From Epithemia pelagica (taxonomy: Eukaryota > Bacillariophyta > Bacillariophyceae > Surirellales > Surirellaceae), in the NCBI GenBank assembly GCA_946965045.2, contig OX337239.1, positions 3,241,233 to 3,305,232 of the forward strand: DNA of 64,000 bases, in the 5' to 3' direction. The notes beneath the pieces were generated by a model. That model did no database searches and had not been told where the DNA came from. It worked only from the letters and a program-made list of their open reading frames with translations. The position numbers and the translations under genes were made by a program. Of this stretch, positions 18,661 through 28,716 are shown one piece after another; within the stretch, counting starts at the first letter, position 1, and each line of letters starts with the position of its first letter.

Positions 18661-20460
18661 TTTTAGTGTTCGTGACCGGGCGAATTCAGGCATGTATTTT
18701 TGACATTGTGGTTGCCGTGTCTGTCAAGGGTGTTCCATCCTGTCTTTCTTGGCTTGGGATGCTCTAGCTACGACACAATTTTGCTGTGGACCACGACCAT
18801 TGGTGGATCATTTGTTACCATCCAAACAATACTTGAAGAACACCGAGGGAGAGTCTCCGCAGTAATTGGTTGTGATATTGGTGGACTTCTTGTCTGGTTT
18901 GAGTAAAGAAGCATGTGAAGTCCTGGCGGTTCTTGCCGCATCGGCTTGTTCCTCTTGTGGTTGGTTCCTCCTCGTTGGAGCGACAAATCACTCGACGCGG
19001 GAAAGGTAGTGGTGGTGCTACTGTGTCAGTCGTTTCAGTCTGGGGTGCTGGTGAACTGTGTGTTCCAAAATAACCAACTTGTCGTGGTTGTCGTTCTTTG
19101 GTCCACACCAATTGCCGATGATCGATCGAAACCAATCATTCAGTACTATAGGATATTGCGAGAAGGAGGACAAAACGGGATGCCTGTTGTGCATCCGACG
19201 ATTGTTATTGTTGTTGTTGTTTCGGTCCTGTTGGTGGATCGGGAATCATGATTTTTCTTTTCTTGTCATGCTCCTTGATGAAAGGACAGGATGGTTGTTC
19301 TTGCTGTTGTTGTTTGGGTGTAATTGGTTGTTCTTGTTGTTTGTTCTCGTCATCATATCGTAGTACAATCAACTGGCTGCATTGTCTTTGCTCTTTTCCT
19401 CCACGAACCACATCTGCTCGTGCTCCATGTTTTGGCTTGGTTCATGGTCGTGGTCGATGAATCCGACAAAAGGACGAAAAGGAGGAGTAACAGCACGACT
19501 GGCGAAACCTTGCGGACCCTGTAGTCCGCTTCTCTGATAGTTCTTTTTGGAAATCGAGCATGGTTGGTTGCTGCTTCTCTACATTCCTCGTCGTCATGTG
19601 AAGAACGAATCATTGTTGATCGAGCAAAGACGGAATGGAACTGTCGTTGAGAAGCAAGGGGAAGGAACCAGTCTCTCGACTGGACCGAGGAAGAGTCTCC
19701 GCAGTAATCGGTTGTGATATTGGTGGACTTCTTGTCTGGTTTGAGTAAAGAAGCATGTGAAGTCCTGGCGGTTCTTGTCGCATCGGCTTGTTCCTCTTGT
19801 GGTTGGTTCCTCATTGTTGGAGCGACAAATCACTCGACGCGGTAAAGGTAGTCTGATTTCAGTCTGGGGTGCTGGTGAACTGTGTGTTCCAAAATAACCA
19901 ACTTGTCGTGGTTGTCGTTCTTTGGTCCACACCAATTGCCGATGATCGATCGAAACCAATCATTCACTACTATTGGATATTGCGAGAAGGAGAACAAAAC
20001 GGGATGCCTGTTGTGCATCCGACGATTGTTATTATTGTTGTTGTTTCGGTCCTGTTGGTGGATCGGGAATCATGATTTTTCTTTTCTTGTAGTGCTCCTT
20101 GATGAAAGAGCAGGATGGTGTAATTGGTTGTTGTTGTTGTTGTATGTTGTCGTCATCATATCGTAGTACAATCAAGTGACTGCATTGCCTTTGCTCATTT
20201 CCTCCACGAACCATGAGTTTCGACATCTGGTAGTGCTCCATGTTTTGGCTTGGTTCATGGTCGTGGTCAACGGAGGAGTAAAAGCACGAATGGCGAAACC
20301 TTGCGGACCCTGTAGTCCGCTTCTCTGCTGGTTCTTTTTTGGAAATCGAGCATGCTTGGTTGCTGCTTCTCTACATTCCTCGTCGTCATGTGAAGTACGA
20401 ATCATTGTTGATCGAGCAAAGACGGAATGGAACTGTCGTTGAGAAGCGAGGGGAAGCAAC
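18661..20460 (-). pseudogene. Tandem duplication (~842 bp unit) of decayed minus-strand gene remains
   Basis: Two consecutive copies: for example GAGTCTCCGCAGTAAT at 18851 and at 19693. The minus strand of each reads VSIDHRQLVWTKERQPRQVG, FGTHSSPAPQTE, RRVICRSN, TTRGTSRC and KNRQDFTCFFTQTRQEVHQY in broken frames, with a poly-Gln stretch. A single third copy follows K10 (56650-57600). The protein is not recognised; repeated loss of frame marks it as decayed. Confidence 0.55.
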
Positions 20461-21245
20461 CAGTCTCTCGACTGGCACTACCAGGTCGACAGTTGTTCAA
20501 TGGAACTTGTCGTCTGTACCCTATTCTCGCCTTTGTGGAGGATCGGGAAGTAACACTGCTTGGACCGTCAATCTTGCTCCTCCGTTCGTCCGAGCTACTA
20601 TCTTCATTTTTGTCAGTGTCCTTCTCTTCGTCCTGTTTGCCGTGTTCTGACTGGCTAGCATGTATGATGGTACTGCATCGTTTGTTTTGGAGGATCTGAT
20701 GTCTAGGTAGTCATTCCAGATCTGAGTTCTGCAATGGGAACCGCCAATTTGCTCATTCCTGAGAATTTGCGATTCTTGTGGCCGTCTTGTCCTATGAGTT
20801 CAGTCACTCTATCTTGTCAATGAACGGTCTTCTCTTCAGGCTCGATACAAACATATACTCTTGTTTGTGCTGTAACTGCCTTGTCTCCTCGAATGCAGGC
20901 GTCTGCTGCTGTTGCAACAAGGAAAGCGAGTCAAAATGGGATACATGACATGTTCCTTCTGGTCCATCTTGTCGTCAGATTCTCGTTTTGGCGTAGTTGT
21001 GCATGTGGCCTTGGCTCCGTCACAAAGCAATGCCCATTCGAATCATTGGATCAAGAAGTCAAGAAGACCACTCTCTGTTGTTGTTGTTGTTGTTGTCATT
21101 GTGAACAGTCCGCAGGACCACGGGAATAATGGCGCTCCATAAAAGGCTTTGGACGAGAGATGACTTGGAAACTAGGGATATCGACCCAGTGGATGTTGGA
21201 TTGGCTATCTGTGGACCTCGCTCTTCATCATACGAGAACCCTCTC
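20461..21245. repeat. U1 distal block upstream of K5, interrupted by Copia
   Basis: Matches the DNA before K7 (42520-43020), K11 (57595-57880) and partly K6 (30530-30800), with landmarks CATTCGAATCATT, ACCACTCTCTGTTG, CAGTCCGCAGGACC and GGCGCTCCATAAAAGGC. The minus strand reads LDFLIQNDSNGHRFV-like sequence in the related copies, pointing to another decayed gene. The Copia element is inserted at its right end. Confidence 0.55.
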
Positions 21246-21488
21246 TGTTGAAACTCAAACAAGCCGTGCCGTAAAAGCAACTCTTTATAGGCTTATCGAA
21301 CTACGTAATCTCCTTAGAATGAACACTTGCTTGTTCATCTTGCCTAATGTTGCTTTTGCCACGTCGACGGACTAAAGTCCATGCTTCGGCATCTTCATCA
21401 TTCAAGTTTGGATCCTTTGCTTCCGAATCACTCTCTTTAGTCGCGGCTTGTTCGCTGCTACTCGTCGCCCGGTCACATATCCTCAACA
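21246..21488 (-). repeat. Copia 3' LTR (left in window)
   Basis: On the minus strand it begins TGTTGAGGATATG and ends GAGTTTCAACA. It carries 15 bp missing from the other LTR. The RNase H frame runs into it and stops at 21301. Confidence 0.92.
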
Positions 21489-23050
21489 CACTCCTTTGGG
21501 CCGAGGAGTGATACTTACTACTCGGGACCACATTCATGATGATATCCCGCAGGCGATAAAAAGCTTGACCCTGCAACGGTTTTGTAAAGAAATCAGCGAT
21601 CATCTCATCAGTCGGACAGAAACGCACACTCACGTCCTTTCGGCGAATACAATCTGTGATATAGAAATATCGTAGATTGATGTGTTTGGTTCTCTTTGAG
21701 CTCGATAACCGACCGTTTCTTTCCAGTAGGATACTGCTCTGATTGTCCTGGTGCAGGACAACGTTCTTTACTTCATGTCCTTGGGCTCTCAGAAAGTTCT
21801 GGCTCCATAACATTGACGGTAACACGTCGTGCACGCCTATCAACTCACATTCGGTTGAACTTCGCGCCACAAGTTTTTGTTTTGATGAGGCCGTCATGAC
21901 GGCACCCTTGCCCATAGTCATTACTCCGCCGGTCTGTCCTTTCATGTCTGAGTGAGTAGCGAAGGAGGCATCCACCCACCAACAGAGTGTTCCAGATCCA
22001 TCACCCTCTAGTCGTAGGATCAGATCCTTGGTTGATTGTAGGTACTTGAGAACCCGACCGAGCTTTCTCTGATCATCAACGTCTGGATTCATGACACGAG
22101 TGCTAAAAAAGGCCACAGCAGTGCGTATATCTGGCCGTCCTCTTTGCGCCATGTACGCTAACTGCATTGTTACACTATGGAATCGATCTGCCTCCTCCTC
22201 ATTGAGTTTTTGAGCGTTCGGGTCCGTATGATATAGATGCTTAGCAGCGGGTGACCGTGCTTTACCGATCCATTCTTTTGGTAGCGAGATCAAAATGGTG
22301 TCCAGGTAGGATCTCATGTCCACCTGCACAACCCCATCCTCTCCATAGTCTAAGAACATGCCCAAATAGTCGTGCCTTGTTCCTTCCGACACGGAGATTT
22401 CTCCCAACTGTCCAAACTCTGCTTTGAGTTCGCCCTTCTCATATGTTAGATAAGGGGCATATGCTTCATAATCGACTTCTAGGAGTAGCTCAGCCATTAG
22501 TCCAGTAAGCCGCATATACACGCCAGGATCCATGTCCGAGTGCATAAACGCACCTGGGATGTCTGCCACAGCAACCACACGTCGTTCCAGGGCATCAATG
22601 ACGGCAGTGATGAATACAGAATCGGTGGCCACGGTAGGAGAAGCTGAATCTTCCTTGTCTATGTACGCACGTTGTTTGCGCCCGTCGGCACAGCCTCGTC
22701 CTTTTATCTTGCCACACCGTTTTCGTTTCAAAAACATTAGGTAACCTAGTGCTTGTTGCACCTCATTCCAGCTGAGGTCAGTTTTGTGTACTGCCCTCAA
22801 TACTCCTCTATCATGCAATTGTTGGATTTCCACCTTCACGGCGGCCACTCCCTTGTTTCCAAACAGTTTGATGCCCTTCTTCATAGGCATCTGCGGTGTG
22901 GCTTGATTCACCTCACTCGCTACAAGAAACAACACTCCATCTCGAAGGATTCCATCATAGCGCCCTCCTTTTAGAGTATCGATGCAGGCAAACGAGTGCC
23001 CGTATCGGTGCGCGTAGCTCCTTTCACGGTTTGGCCGTAGATTGTATCTG

Positions 23051-23120
<70 letters not shown>

Positions 23121-23190
23121 GACGTACCGGATCAGCCTCGCTGTTATCGTCGGTACCTTCATTAGCGTCAATGTCTTGTCCCTCTTCCAT
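21301..23190 (-). CDS. Copia reverse transcriptase (internally deleted) and RNase H
   Basis: Encodes 629 residues. A run of about 23 Gln (CAA codons) near residues 24-46 precedes HRYNLRPNRERSYAHRYGH. The reverse transcriptase keeps its first part (LGYLMFLKRKRCGKIKGRGC, VAVADIPGAFMHSDMD with the first catalytic Asp) but jumps from TYEKGELKAE to FGQLGEISVSEGTRHDYLGM near 22417. The segment of roughly 100 residues that normally follows, with the YVDD or HVDD motif, is absent, in frame. RNase H looks complete: WWVDASFA, SSTECELIG, HQDNQSS, ADFFTKPLQG. The C-terminus is read through the LTR. It lies one frame away from the gag-integrase ORF across a run of nine G. Confidence 0.88.
23051..23121 (-). 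repeat. CAA microsatellite coding poly-Gln
   Basis: About 23 uninterrupted CAA codons on the minus strand at the start of the reverse transcriptase ORF. Confidence 0.9.
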
Positions 23191-23204
23191 CTCCTCTCCA
23201 CCGG

Positions 23205-26200
23205 CTAGCTCCCCCCCCCATTCTCCTCTACATCCTCCTCCACATCCATCACTGCCTCCTCCGGGACTGCACCAACATCATCTTCTGCCATAGGATGGAT
23301 TGGCAGTTCTCCATCTGCCTCCACTCCTTCAATTTCCGGACCGTTCAGCTCGTCAAGTTCTCCGGCTAGTGGGTCACCCACTCCTTGAATTTCCATGTGT
23401 TGATCATCGGGACCAATCATTGGGTTGATTGCAGGTTCGCCGTCATCTTCTTCAGGATCAACATAGTCGGGGTTGTTAACGGCATCCACCAGCTCATCTT
23501 CGATCATCTCATCATCATAGCGTAGCTCGATGTCCTCCTCTTCTTCATTGATGTAGGATTCATCGTCTTCTTCGTTGTAAAGGTCGTTGTCTTGATCCAT
23601 CCACAAAATCCGATTATCTCTATTACCGAAAGCTAACCCTGGTTGCATGTTTTGGGCTCTAGCCAATTGGTGCACACGTTGGATCACTTCTTGGGGCATC
23701 GGTAGGGCTGTGGCGTGATTCCGTGTTATGACTCGCCCGCTGACAAGACTCAAAAAATAATAACTACCCTGACGATTCCCAGTAGGCCTCAATGCTAGAG
23801 CACCTATGGTCCTGGGCGCCATCGAGTTGTCATGTTCTTCATGACATTGGACATACTGTCCAAATTCGAAGCGACAGTGCTTGTTGAAGTCCACCTGTTC
23901 TCCCGTGACGAGCAGTCGTGGGCTTTCTGATTGTGAAATCCCCAACCGATGAGGGAAACTATTTAGCCAGAATGTAGCGAATTTGGCCATCTCAATGATC
24001 ATGACCTTCGGGATTTCTTTGAATGGTAGGGTGTTATAAACACATCTCATTCTTTCTTTTACTGTACGTATGTACCTTTCAATGTCTCCCACATGTTCAT
24101 CTCTTGCGGTAGGATTTAACAATACACCGATCAATTGCAACTCTGTCTTCATTTTTTCGGAACAGAAGGCTCCGTCAGCGAGTAACATCCGCGGGCGCAT
24201 ACCACCTCTGCGGTAGATTGCAACCACTTTGCGCAACGAGTTCATGACATCATCGTCAGTGGTATTGGCCATTGCTTCCATGGTCCCAAAATGCAACTTC
24301 CTTGACGTCGTTGCGAGGAAAGGAATGTTGTTGACGTGGAGAATATCAACAGTGAGTGTCACGTCCTTGTGTTCTTCTTTGATTCGTGGTGGCACGGTCT
24401 GTGACGAGTCAACCACAGGCGATTTACGACGAGTTGTCTTGCCTTTGAGACTTCCAAGGTCTGGCCCGTATATTTTCTCGGCCCTCTTGACGTCGTCCAC
24501 AGTGATCGTTGTGTTCGGCAACAGATTGTTTCGTATGATGTGTACGAAATCACGTGTGGATGGACGACCTATCTTGGCCATTAATGATCGTGCCAGTCTA
24601 GCTCTATAGACTTCGTCTTGAGAATAAGCAGATTCATTATCATTAACCGTAGTGATGAAACTACTCTGCATTCTTGACGTATCCATATAGAACAAACCGT
24701 CTTGACTTGGCAGGAATTGATGTTTGAGTCGCCCTGAAGATCGGTCGAAGAGATTGAATGTGTTGCCGTTCTCGCTGTCATACTTGATTGAGAACCTTGT
24801 GCGTGCGTTATTGAGTGATATGATGTTGGCCGGCCCTTCCGGGTCATGCCAGACGATGCCATATCCGGGGAGTAGGCCTTGTTTGGAGATCTGACGTCGC
24901 CCAGCGTGACTTTGGATCATGATTGGGCGCTCGGCTGTGTGAATGTTCTTGAGGAGGGTGGAGTCTCGGATAATGTCTACAGTCGATTGGTTGTCGAGGA
25001 GTAGCCATTCTGGGGATATGCTAGCCTGTGAAGAAGAAGCAGAAAACGAATATTGAAGTGAGTCACGATGAGCATCCTGAAGGCCGGTTGATTCATTGGT
25101 CTCATTCCATTCACCATTATTGTTGGTTTGTGTTTGATTTGATTCATGGCCTCGTGATTGTCCGCTGCCTGTGCTCGCTAGTTCTCTTCCTCGGCTATTG
25201 TTGCCACTCCCATTGCGACTCTGAGTTTGTCGTGAGTTTGTTGTCATGTGGCTATTACCAGTCAATGTGGACGCCGCTTGGCTTTCATTGCTGTTGTCCA
25301 ACTCTTGTGTATGGTATGCCATGCCAGTGGCATTCTCAGTCGGGGTCTGTTGGTTTTGGTTCGATTGCTTCTGTTTACCTGTCATGCGGTTATCAAGAAT
25401 TGCCCTTGCATCCGCCAGGGTGGCCGGATACACATCCTTGTGGCCGTCCAAAAACATGTTTTGCAAATGGGCCTCATATTCTCGATGGCCACATGTTCGG
25501 ATGAATCGGATCGCAACACATCTCTCTTGTGCTTCTTCTCGATCGATGTCTGAAGGAGGGTCCCTTCCGTTTTTCTTGGCTATCATATCCACGAGATCTT
25601 TGTCATACAACACCACACCCACCTCATTGAGCACTTTAACCTTTGCCCTAAACACTTCATAGTAGCTGTGTAGGGTTTGATTGTTTCTGCGCTTCAAACC
25701 ATAAAATTCTTCTTTCAACTTGTCACGACCGACTAGCTTATAGATCCGGCCAGAATCAAACGTGAAGGTGGTTTGCTTGATCAACTTGAGTAACGCTACA
25801 CCGTCCCTTTCATCGTTGATCGCTTCATATTCTGGTTTGGCTTGCAACTTGTCCTTCATGAGGGGCGTGCATTGCCCGAGAATGACACTGAACAAGGAAG
25901 CGCGAAAGTTGCGATACGCCTTCACTTGATCCTTTCTCGCTTTGTACTCCATTTTCCATTCTTCCATCTGAATGGGATCCGTGGGATCATCTGGAACCTT
26001 TGCCTTGTCTGGATCTTTAAGTTCCAATTTCTCCAGTGCCTTTTGATACTCTAGGTTGTAGTAGTCGAATGATGTCCCCACGTATCCCACTAACAACTCA
26101 ACGTTGCGTAGGTAACGTTTCGACTGGGGATCTTCACTATAATCAAACACGCAATCTTTCAGCGATGGTTCTTGGCCCTGAAAGCGAGTGTTTGATTGTT

Positions 26201-26324
26201 GGCCTTGGTTTTTGCCACGACCTCCTCGTCCTCTGCCTCCGTTGGGTCGACCACCCGTTTGATTGCCTCGTCCGCCGTTTGATTCCTGTCCATCCGGCCG
26301 CGGACCGTTCCCACCAGTCAACAT
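23205..26324 (-). CDS. Copia gag-protease-integrase polyprotein
   Basis: Encodes 1039 residues. Residues 1-50 are Arg/Gly-rich (RGRGGRGKN), followed by a gag region to about 330 and an Asn/Ser/Gln-rich linker. LLLDNQSTVDII near residue 440 is the protease active site (DNQST in place of the usual DSGAT). The integrase has VDILHVNN (first Asp, ~660), LLADGAFCSE (second Asp, ~715) and ERYIRTVKERMR (Glu, ~750), with AEKIYGPDLGSLKGKTTRR before it in place of a clear HHCC zinc finger. The last ~130 residues are very acidic (NEEEEDIELRYDDE). It starts one base after the stop of the preceding ORF and ends just after a run of nine G. Function: packaging, processing and integration of the element. Confidence 0.9.
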   Translation of the reverse strand: MLTGGNGPRPDGQESNGGRGNQTGGRPNGGRGRGGRGKNQGQQSNTRFQGQEPSLKDCVFDYSEDPQSKRYLRNVELLVGYVGTSFDYYNLEYQKALEKLELKDPDKAKVPDDPTDPIQMEEWKMEYKARKDQVKAYRNFRASLFSVILGQCTPLMKDKLQAKPEYEAINDERDGVALLKLIKQTTFTFDSGRIYKLVGRDKLKEEFYGLKRRNNQTLHSYYEVFRAKVKVLNEVGVVLYDKDLVDMIAKKNGRDPPSDIDREEAQERCVAIRFIRTCGHREYEAHLQNMFLDGHKDVYPATLADARAILDNRMTGKQKQSNQNQQTPTENATGMAYHTQELDNSNESQAASTLTGNSHMTTNSRQTQSRNGSGNNSRGRELASTGSGQSRGHESNQTQTNNNGEWNETNESTGLQDAHRDSLQYSFSASSSQASISPEWLLLDNQSTVDIIRDSTLLKNIHTAERPIMIQSHAGRRQISKQGLLPGYGIVWHDPEGPANIISLNNARTRFSIKYDSENGNTFNLFDRSSGRLKHQFLPSQDGLFYMDTSRMQSSFITTVNDNESAYSQDEVYRARLARSLMAKIGRPSTRDFVHIIRNNLLPNTTITVDDVKRAEKIYGPDLGSLKGKTTRRKSPVVDSSQTVPPRIKEEHKDVTLTVDILHVNNIPFLATTSRKLHFGTMEAMANTTDDDVMNSLRKVVAIYRRGGMRPRMLLADGAFCSEKMKTELQLIGVLLNPTARDEHVGDIERYIRTVKERMRCVYNTLPFKEIPKVMIIEMAKFATFWLNSFPHRLGISQSESPRLLVTGEQVDFNKHCRFEFGQYVQCHEEHDNSMAPRTIGALALRPTGNRQGSYYFLSLVSGRVITRNHATALPMPQEVIQRVHQLARAQNMQPGLAFGNRDNRILWMDQDNDLYNEEDDESYINEEEEDIELRYDDEMIEDELVDAVNNPDYVDPEEDDGEPAINPMIGPDDQHMEIQGVGDPLAGELDELNGPEIEGVEADGELPIHPMAEDDVGAVPEEAVMDVEEDVEENGGGS
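23211..23219 (-). other. G9 homopolymer at the integrase/RT junction
   Basis: Nine G on the minus strand, ending the upstream ORF as NGGGS-stop. One extra base, or a -1 shift here, would continue as GELAGGEEMEEGQD directly into the reverse transcriptase ORF. Confidence 0.7.
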
Positions 26325-26325
26325 C

Positions 26326-27018
26326 TTATTCGATTACAGCTAGACTGTCTCGGTGTCGACGATGTTCTTCGTGTTTGCCGGTAGATGGATTCCAAATGCG
26401 AAGGAAGTGGTAGAAACTACCGTGTCGCGACATGACTCCTTCAAGATAAGTAGTGGAGGTTTGATTCTTCAACTTGAGGGGATTGAGTACCCACACTCTG
26501 GTTCCAATTGGGATCCACCTTATGGGGCTGTTTCTTTGCGATGCGATTGAAGGAGGCTGTGGGACTTGCACTGGATGACTTGTACCACTGGCTTGAGGTT
26601 GAGGCGTACTGTTTTGAGATCTTGATCGTTGCTTTGCCTGTCCAGTTGTCTGTTTTACCTCTGGTTCGGGCGTCGATTGCCTTGATGGTTGCGGTGGATC
26701 CGGTGTAGCTGACCGGGGTTCTGGGACAGGTGTGTTGTTGTCAAGGGATTGAATTTCTCTTAACAAGTTGTCACGTTTTGCCTGAGCTTTTTCAAACACA
26801 AGTTGCTTCCGAATCTCACACTCGTCGTACGCGTTATCACGATCCGTTTCTCGTTGACGCTCAAGAGCCGCCACCGTTTGACGGTGTTGAGCTTCTCTTC
26901 TTCGGTATTCTTGTTGAAAGCGCTCTTCAATTGCGTGTACTTCTTCTTGTTCCTCGAGAGTCAGCTGAGCCAATTGAGCCAATATATCTTGCCAACGAGC
27001 TTCAAGTCTATCGCTCAT
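26326..27018 (-). CDS. Extra leading ORF of the Copia element (coiled coil plus SH3-like end)
   Basis: Encodes 230 residues placed before gag, which is unusual for Copia. Residues ~1-95 are strongly helical and charged (EEQEEVHAIEERFQQEYRRR), a likely coiled coil. The middle is Pro/Gln/Ser-rich. The end (GTRVWVLNPLK, YLEGVMSRHGSFYHFLRIW, HRRHRDSLA) resembles the small SH3- or chromo-type beta-barrels that follow integrase in some retroelements, so it may bind nucleic acid or chromatin. Its TAA is separated from the gag ATG by one G, suggesting reinitiation. No close family is recognised. Confidence 0.7.
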   Translation of the reverse strand: MSDRLEARWQDILAQLAQLTLEEQEEVHAIEERFQQEYRRREAQHRQTVAALERQRETDRDNAYDECEIRKQLVFEKAQAKRDNLLREIQSLDNNTPVPEPRSATPDPPQPSRQSTPEPEVKQTTGQAKQRSRSQNSTPQPQASGTSHPVQVPQPPSIASQRNSPIRWIPIGTRVWVLNPLKLKNQTSTTYLEGVMSRHGSFYHFLRIWNPSTGKHEEHRRHRDSLAVIE

Positions 27019-27078
27019 ATAGCGTAGTTCCCTTCACAGTCTGTGATGAGATATAATGCTTTATTTCTAAGGAGATTA

Positions 27079-27306
27079 TGTTGAAACTCAAACAAGCCGT
27101 GCCGTAAAAGCAACTCTTTATAGGCTTATCGAACTACGTAATCTCCTTAGAATGAACACTTGCTTGTTCATCTTGCCTAATGTTGCTTTTGCCACGTCGA
27201 CGGACTAAAGTCCATGCTTCGGCATCTTCATCCTTTGCTTCCGAATCACTCTCTTTAGTCGCGGCTTGTTCGCTGCTACTCGTCGCCCGGTCACATATCC
27301 TCAACA
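27079..27306 (-). repeat. Copia 5' LTR (right in window)
   Basis: 228 bp, same ends as the left LTR. It should hold the promoter for the minus-strand transcript; the K5 gene begins 192 bp beyond it in the opposite direction. Confidence 0.92.
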
Positions 27307-27369
27307 CTCTCCCTCCTAAAACACAGCACAAGGTATACTTCTTCGGGCAGCAAAAGATACTTCTTGGGA

Positions 27370-27427
27370 CTTGTCATGTAATCTATGTGCGATTGACTTC
27401 CATTCACTATCGTACGCATGACAGGCA
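27370..27427 (+). promoter_or_regulatory. U1 upstream block of K5
   Basis: CTTGTCATGTAATCTATGTG followed by CGTACGCATGACAGGCA, ~70-130 bp before the K5 ATG and only ~65 bp beyond the Copia LTR. Confidence 0.35.
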
Positions 27428-27497
27428 TGGCTCCACGCTCCAGGCAAAAAAAAGCCCTCGCTCCGAAAAGCTCCTACCAAAAGAGCGCCCCGTGACC

Positions 27498-28716
27498 ATG
27501 ACAACGAGACTGCAAAATCAAGCATGTCAGTCCGGCCTTGTCTTATCGGACGACAAAGCAGAATGGAATGAAAACGGTTGGCCTCCTCTCGAGGGTGGAT
27601 GGCGTTCGTTTCATGCATCGGTCGTACTAAATCATCCCGTTGCAAACAGTCGTGGTGATGGGAGGATATCAACGAGGTCCAGGCGGGCTCGATTCCGTTC
27701 TTGTATTAAATTTAGCAGATCCAAACAAGCACTGGCGCGAAGGACCACCCATGAACAAGAGTCGTCGAGGACATGCCGCTGCTGCGTGCAACGGAAGCGT
27801 CTACGTGATGGGAGGATACTCTGAAGGTTCATGTTTAAATTGTATCGAACGAATTGACGTACAGGATTTGCTGCAATCACCATTAACAACCACCACCACT
27901 CAGGATAGTCATTGGACGACATTGACATGTCGATTATCAACGAAACGAAAAGGATGTTGTGCTGTTGCGGTTCACAACCGAAACATCGTCGTAATGGGTG
28001 GCGATGGCTGTGGTCGAACGTTGTCGTCGGTCGATATTATTGATACCTGGACCCACACTGTCACTGCAGGACCAAGCATGAACATTCCTCGACAATTTTG
28101 TTCCAGTGCGGTCATTGGACACCGCATCTATGTCCTTGGAGGCGAAGAAGAGCATGACCATATTCTTGACTCGGTGGAGTATTTAGACTGTGCAACACCC
28201 CGTGACAATCATGAGACAAAGGAGCAGACTGGCTCGACATTCATTTCTTTCTCGTCCAGTTGGATCACTCATTCTGATTTGGTGCCTTCCAATGCACGAA
28301 TTTCTTGTGCAATGGTTGCCGTGGGATCTTGTCTGGTGGTGGCGGGAGGATGGAGCAATTCAACCGTGGAAGTCTTGGATACGCACCGCAACCGCGTGTG
28401 GAATCTCCCGCCATTCACTAATAACCGCCATGGTTGCACTATGGTGACTGTTGCCAATCATGTTGCCGTGATTGGTGGATGGGACAATCCTACCTGTGCG
28501 ACGTTACCACTTCTGGATAGAAATTCGTGGTGTTTTCGTCGACTCTTTAAGCAGCCTCGGAACGAATGGTATTATTGTCTAGAAAGATCGGGTAACAAAG
28601 ATGTCAATGTAACATCCAGGACCATTTCGACATCCGCTCTTAAACGATTGAGGACCAATTGGATGGCACTTGAAATGTGCAACAAGTTGAACGGCCATGA
28701 GCTTGGCACGATATAA
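27498..28716 (+). pseudogene. Kelch-repeat gene K5, frameshifted
   Basis: The start MTTRLQNQACQSGLVLSDDK is intact, but the frame is lost in the loop before blade 1: after NHPVANS the family sequence (QTVVVMGGYQRG) continues in the +1 frame from about 27640. Relative to K1 and K3 the loop is shortened by a number of bases not divisible by three. From there to 28716 all later features are clean: VYVMGGY, VVMGGD, VLGGEE, VVAGGW and AVIGGW doublets, WCFRRLFKQP and tail LKRLRTNW. The C-terminal part closely matches K9. Either a recent pseudogene, or an error in one read. Confidence 0.8.

Larger units (their letters stand above)
21246..27306 (-). mobile_element. Copia LTR retrotransposon (6061 bp, minus strand)
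   Basis: Two long terminal repeats (243 and 228 bp, TG...CA ends) enclose gag, protease, integrase, reverse transcriptase and RNase H in Copia order. The 5-bp repeat CTCTC flanks it (21241-21245, 27307-27311), a typical target duplication. The LTRs differ by one 15-bp indel and few if any substitutions, so insertion was recent. It is probably not autonomous, because the reverse transcriptase lacks the segment with its YVDD-type motif. It interrupts the U1 region about 190 bp before K5. Confidence 0.93.

Noticed and set aside
27630-27660. Programmed frameshift in K5 or K9
   Set aside because: No slippery heptamer or shared sequence at the two lesions, and intact relatives do not need a shift.
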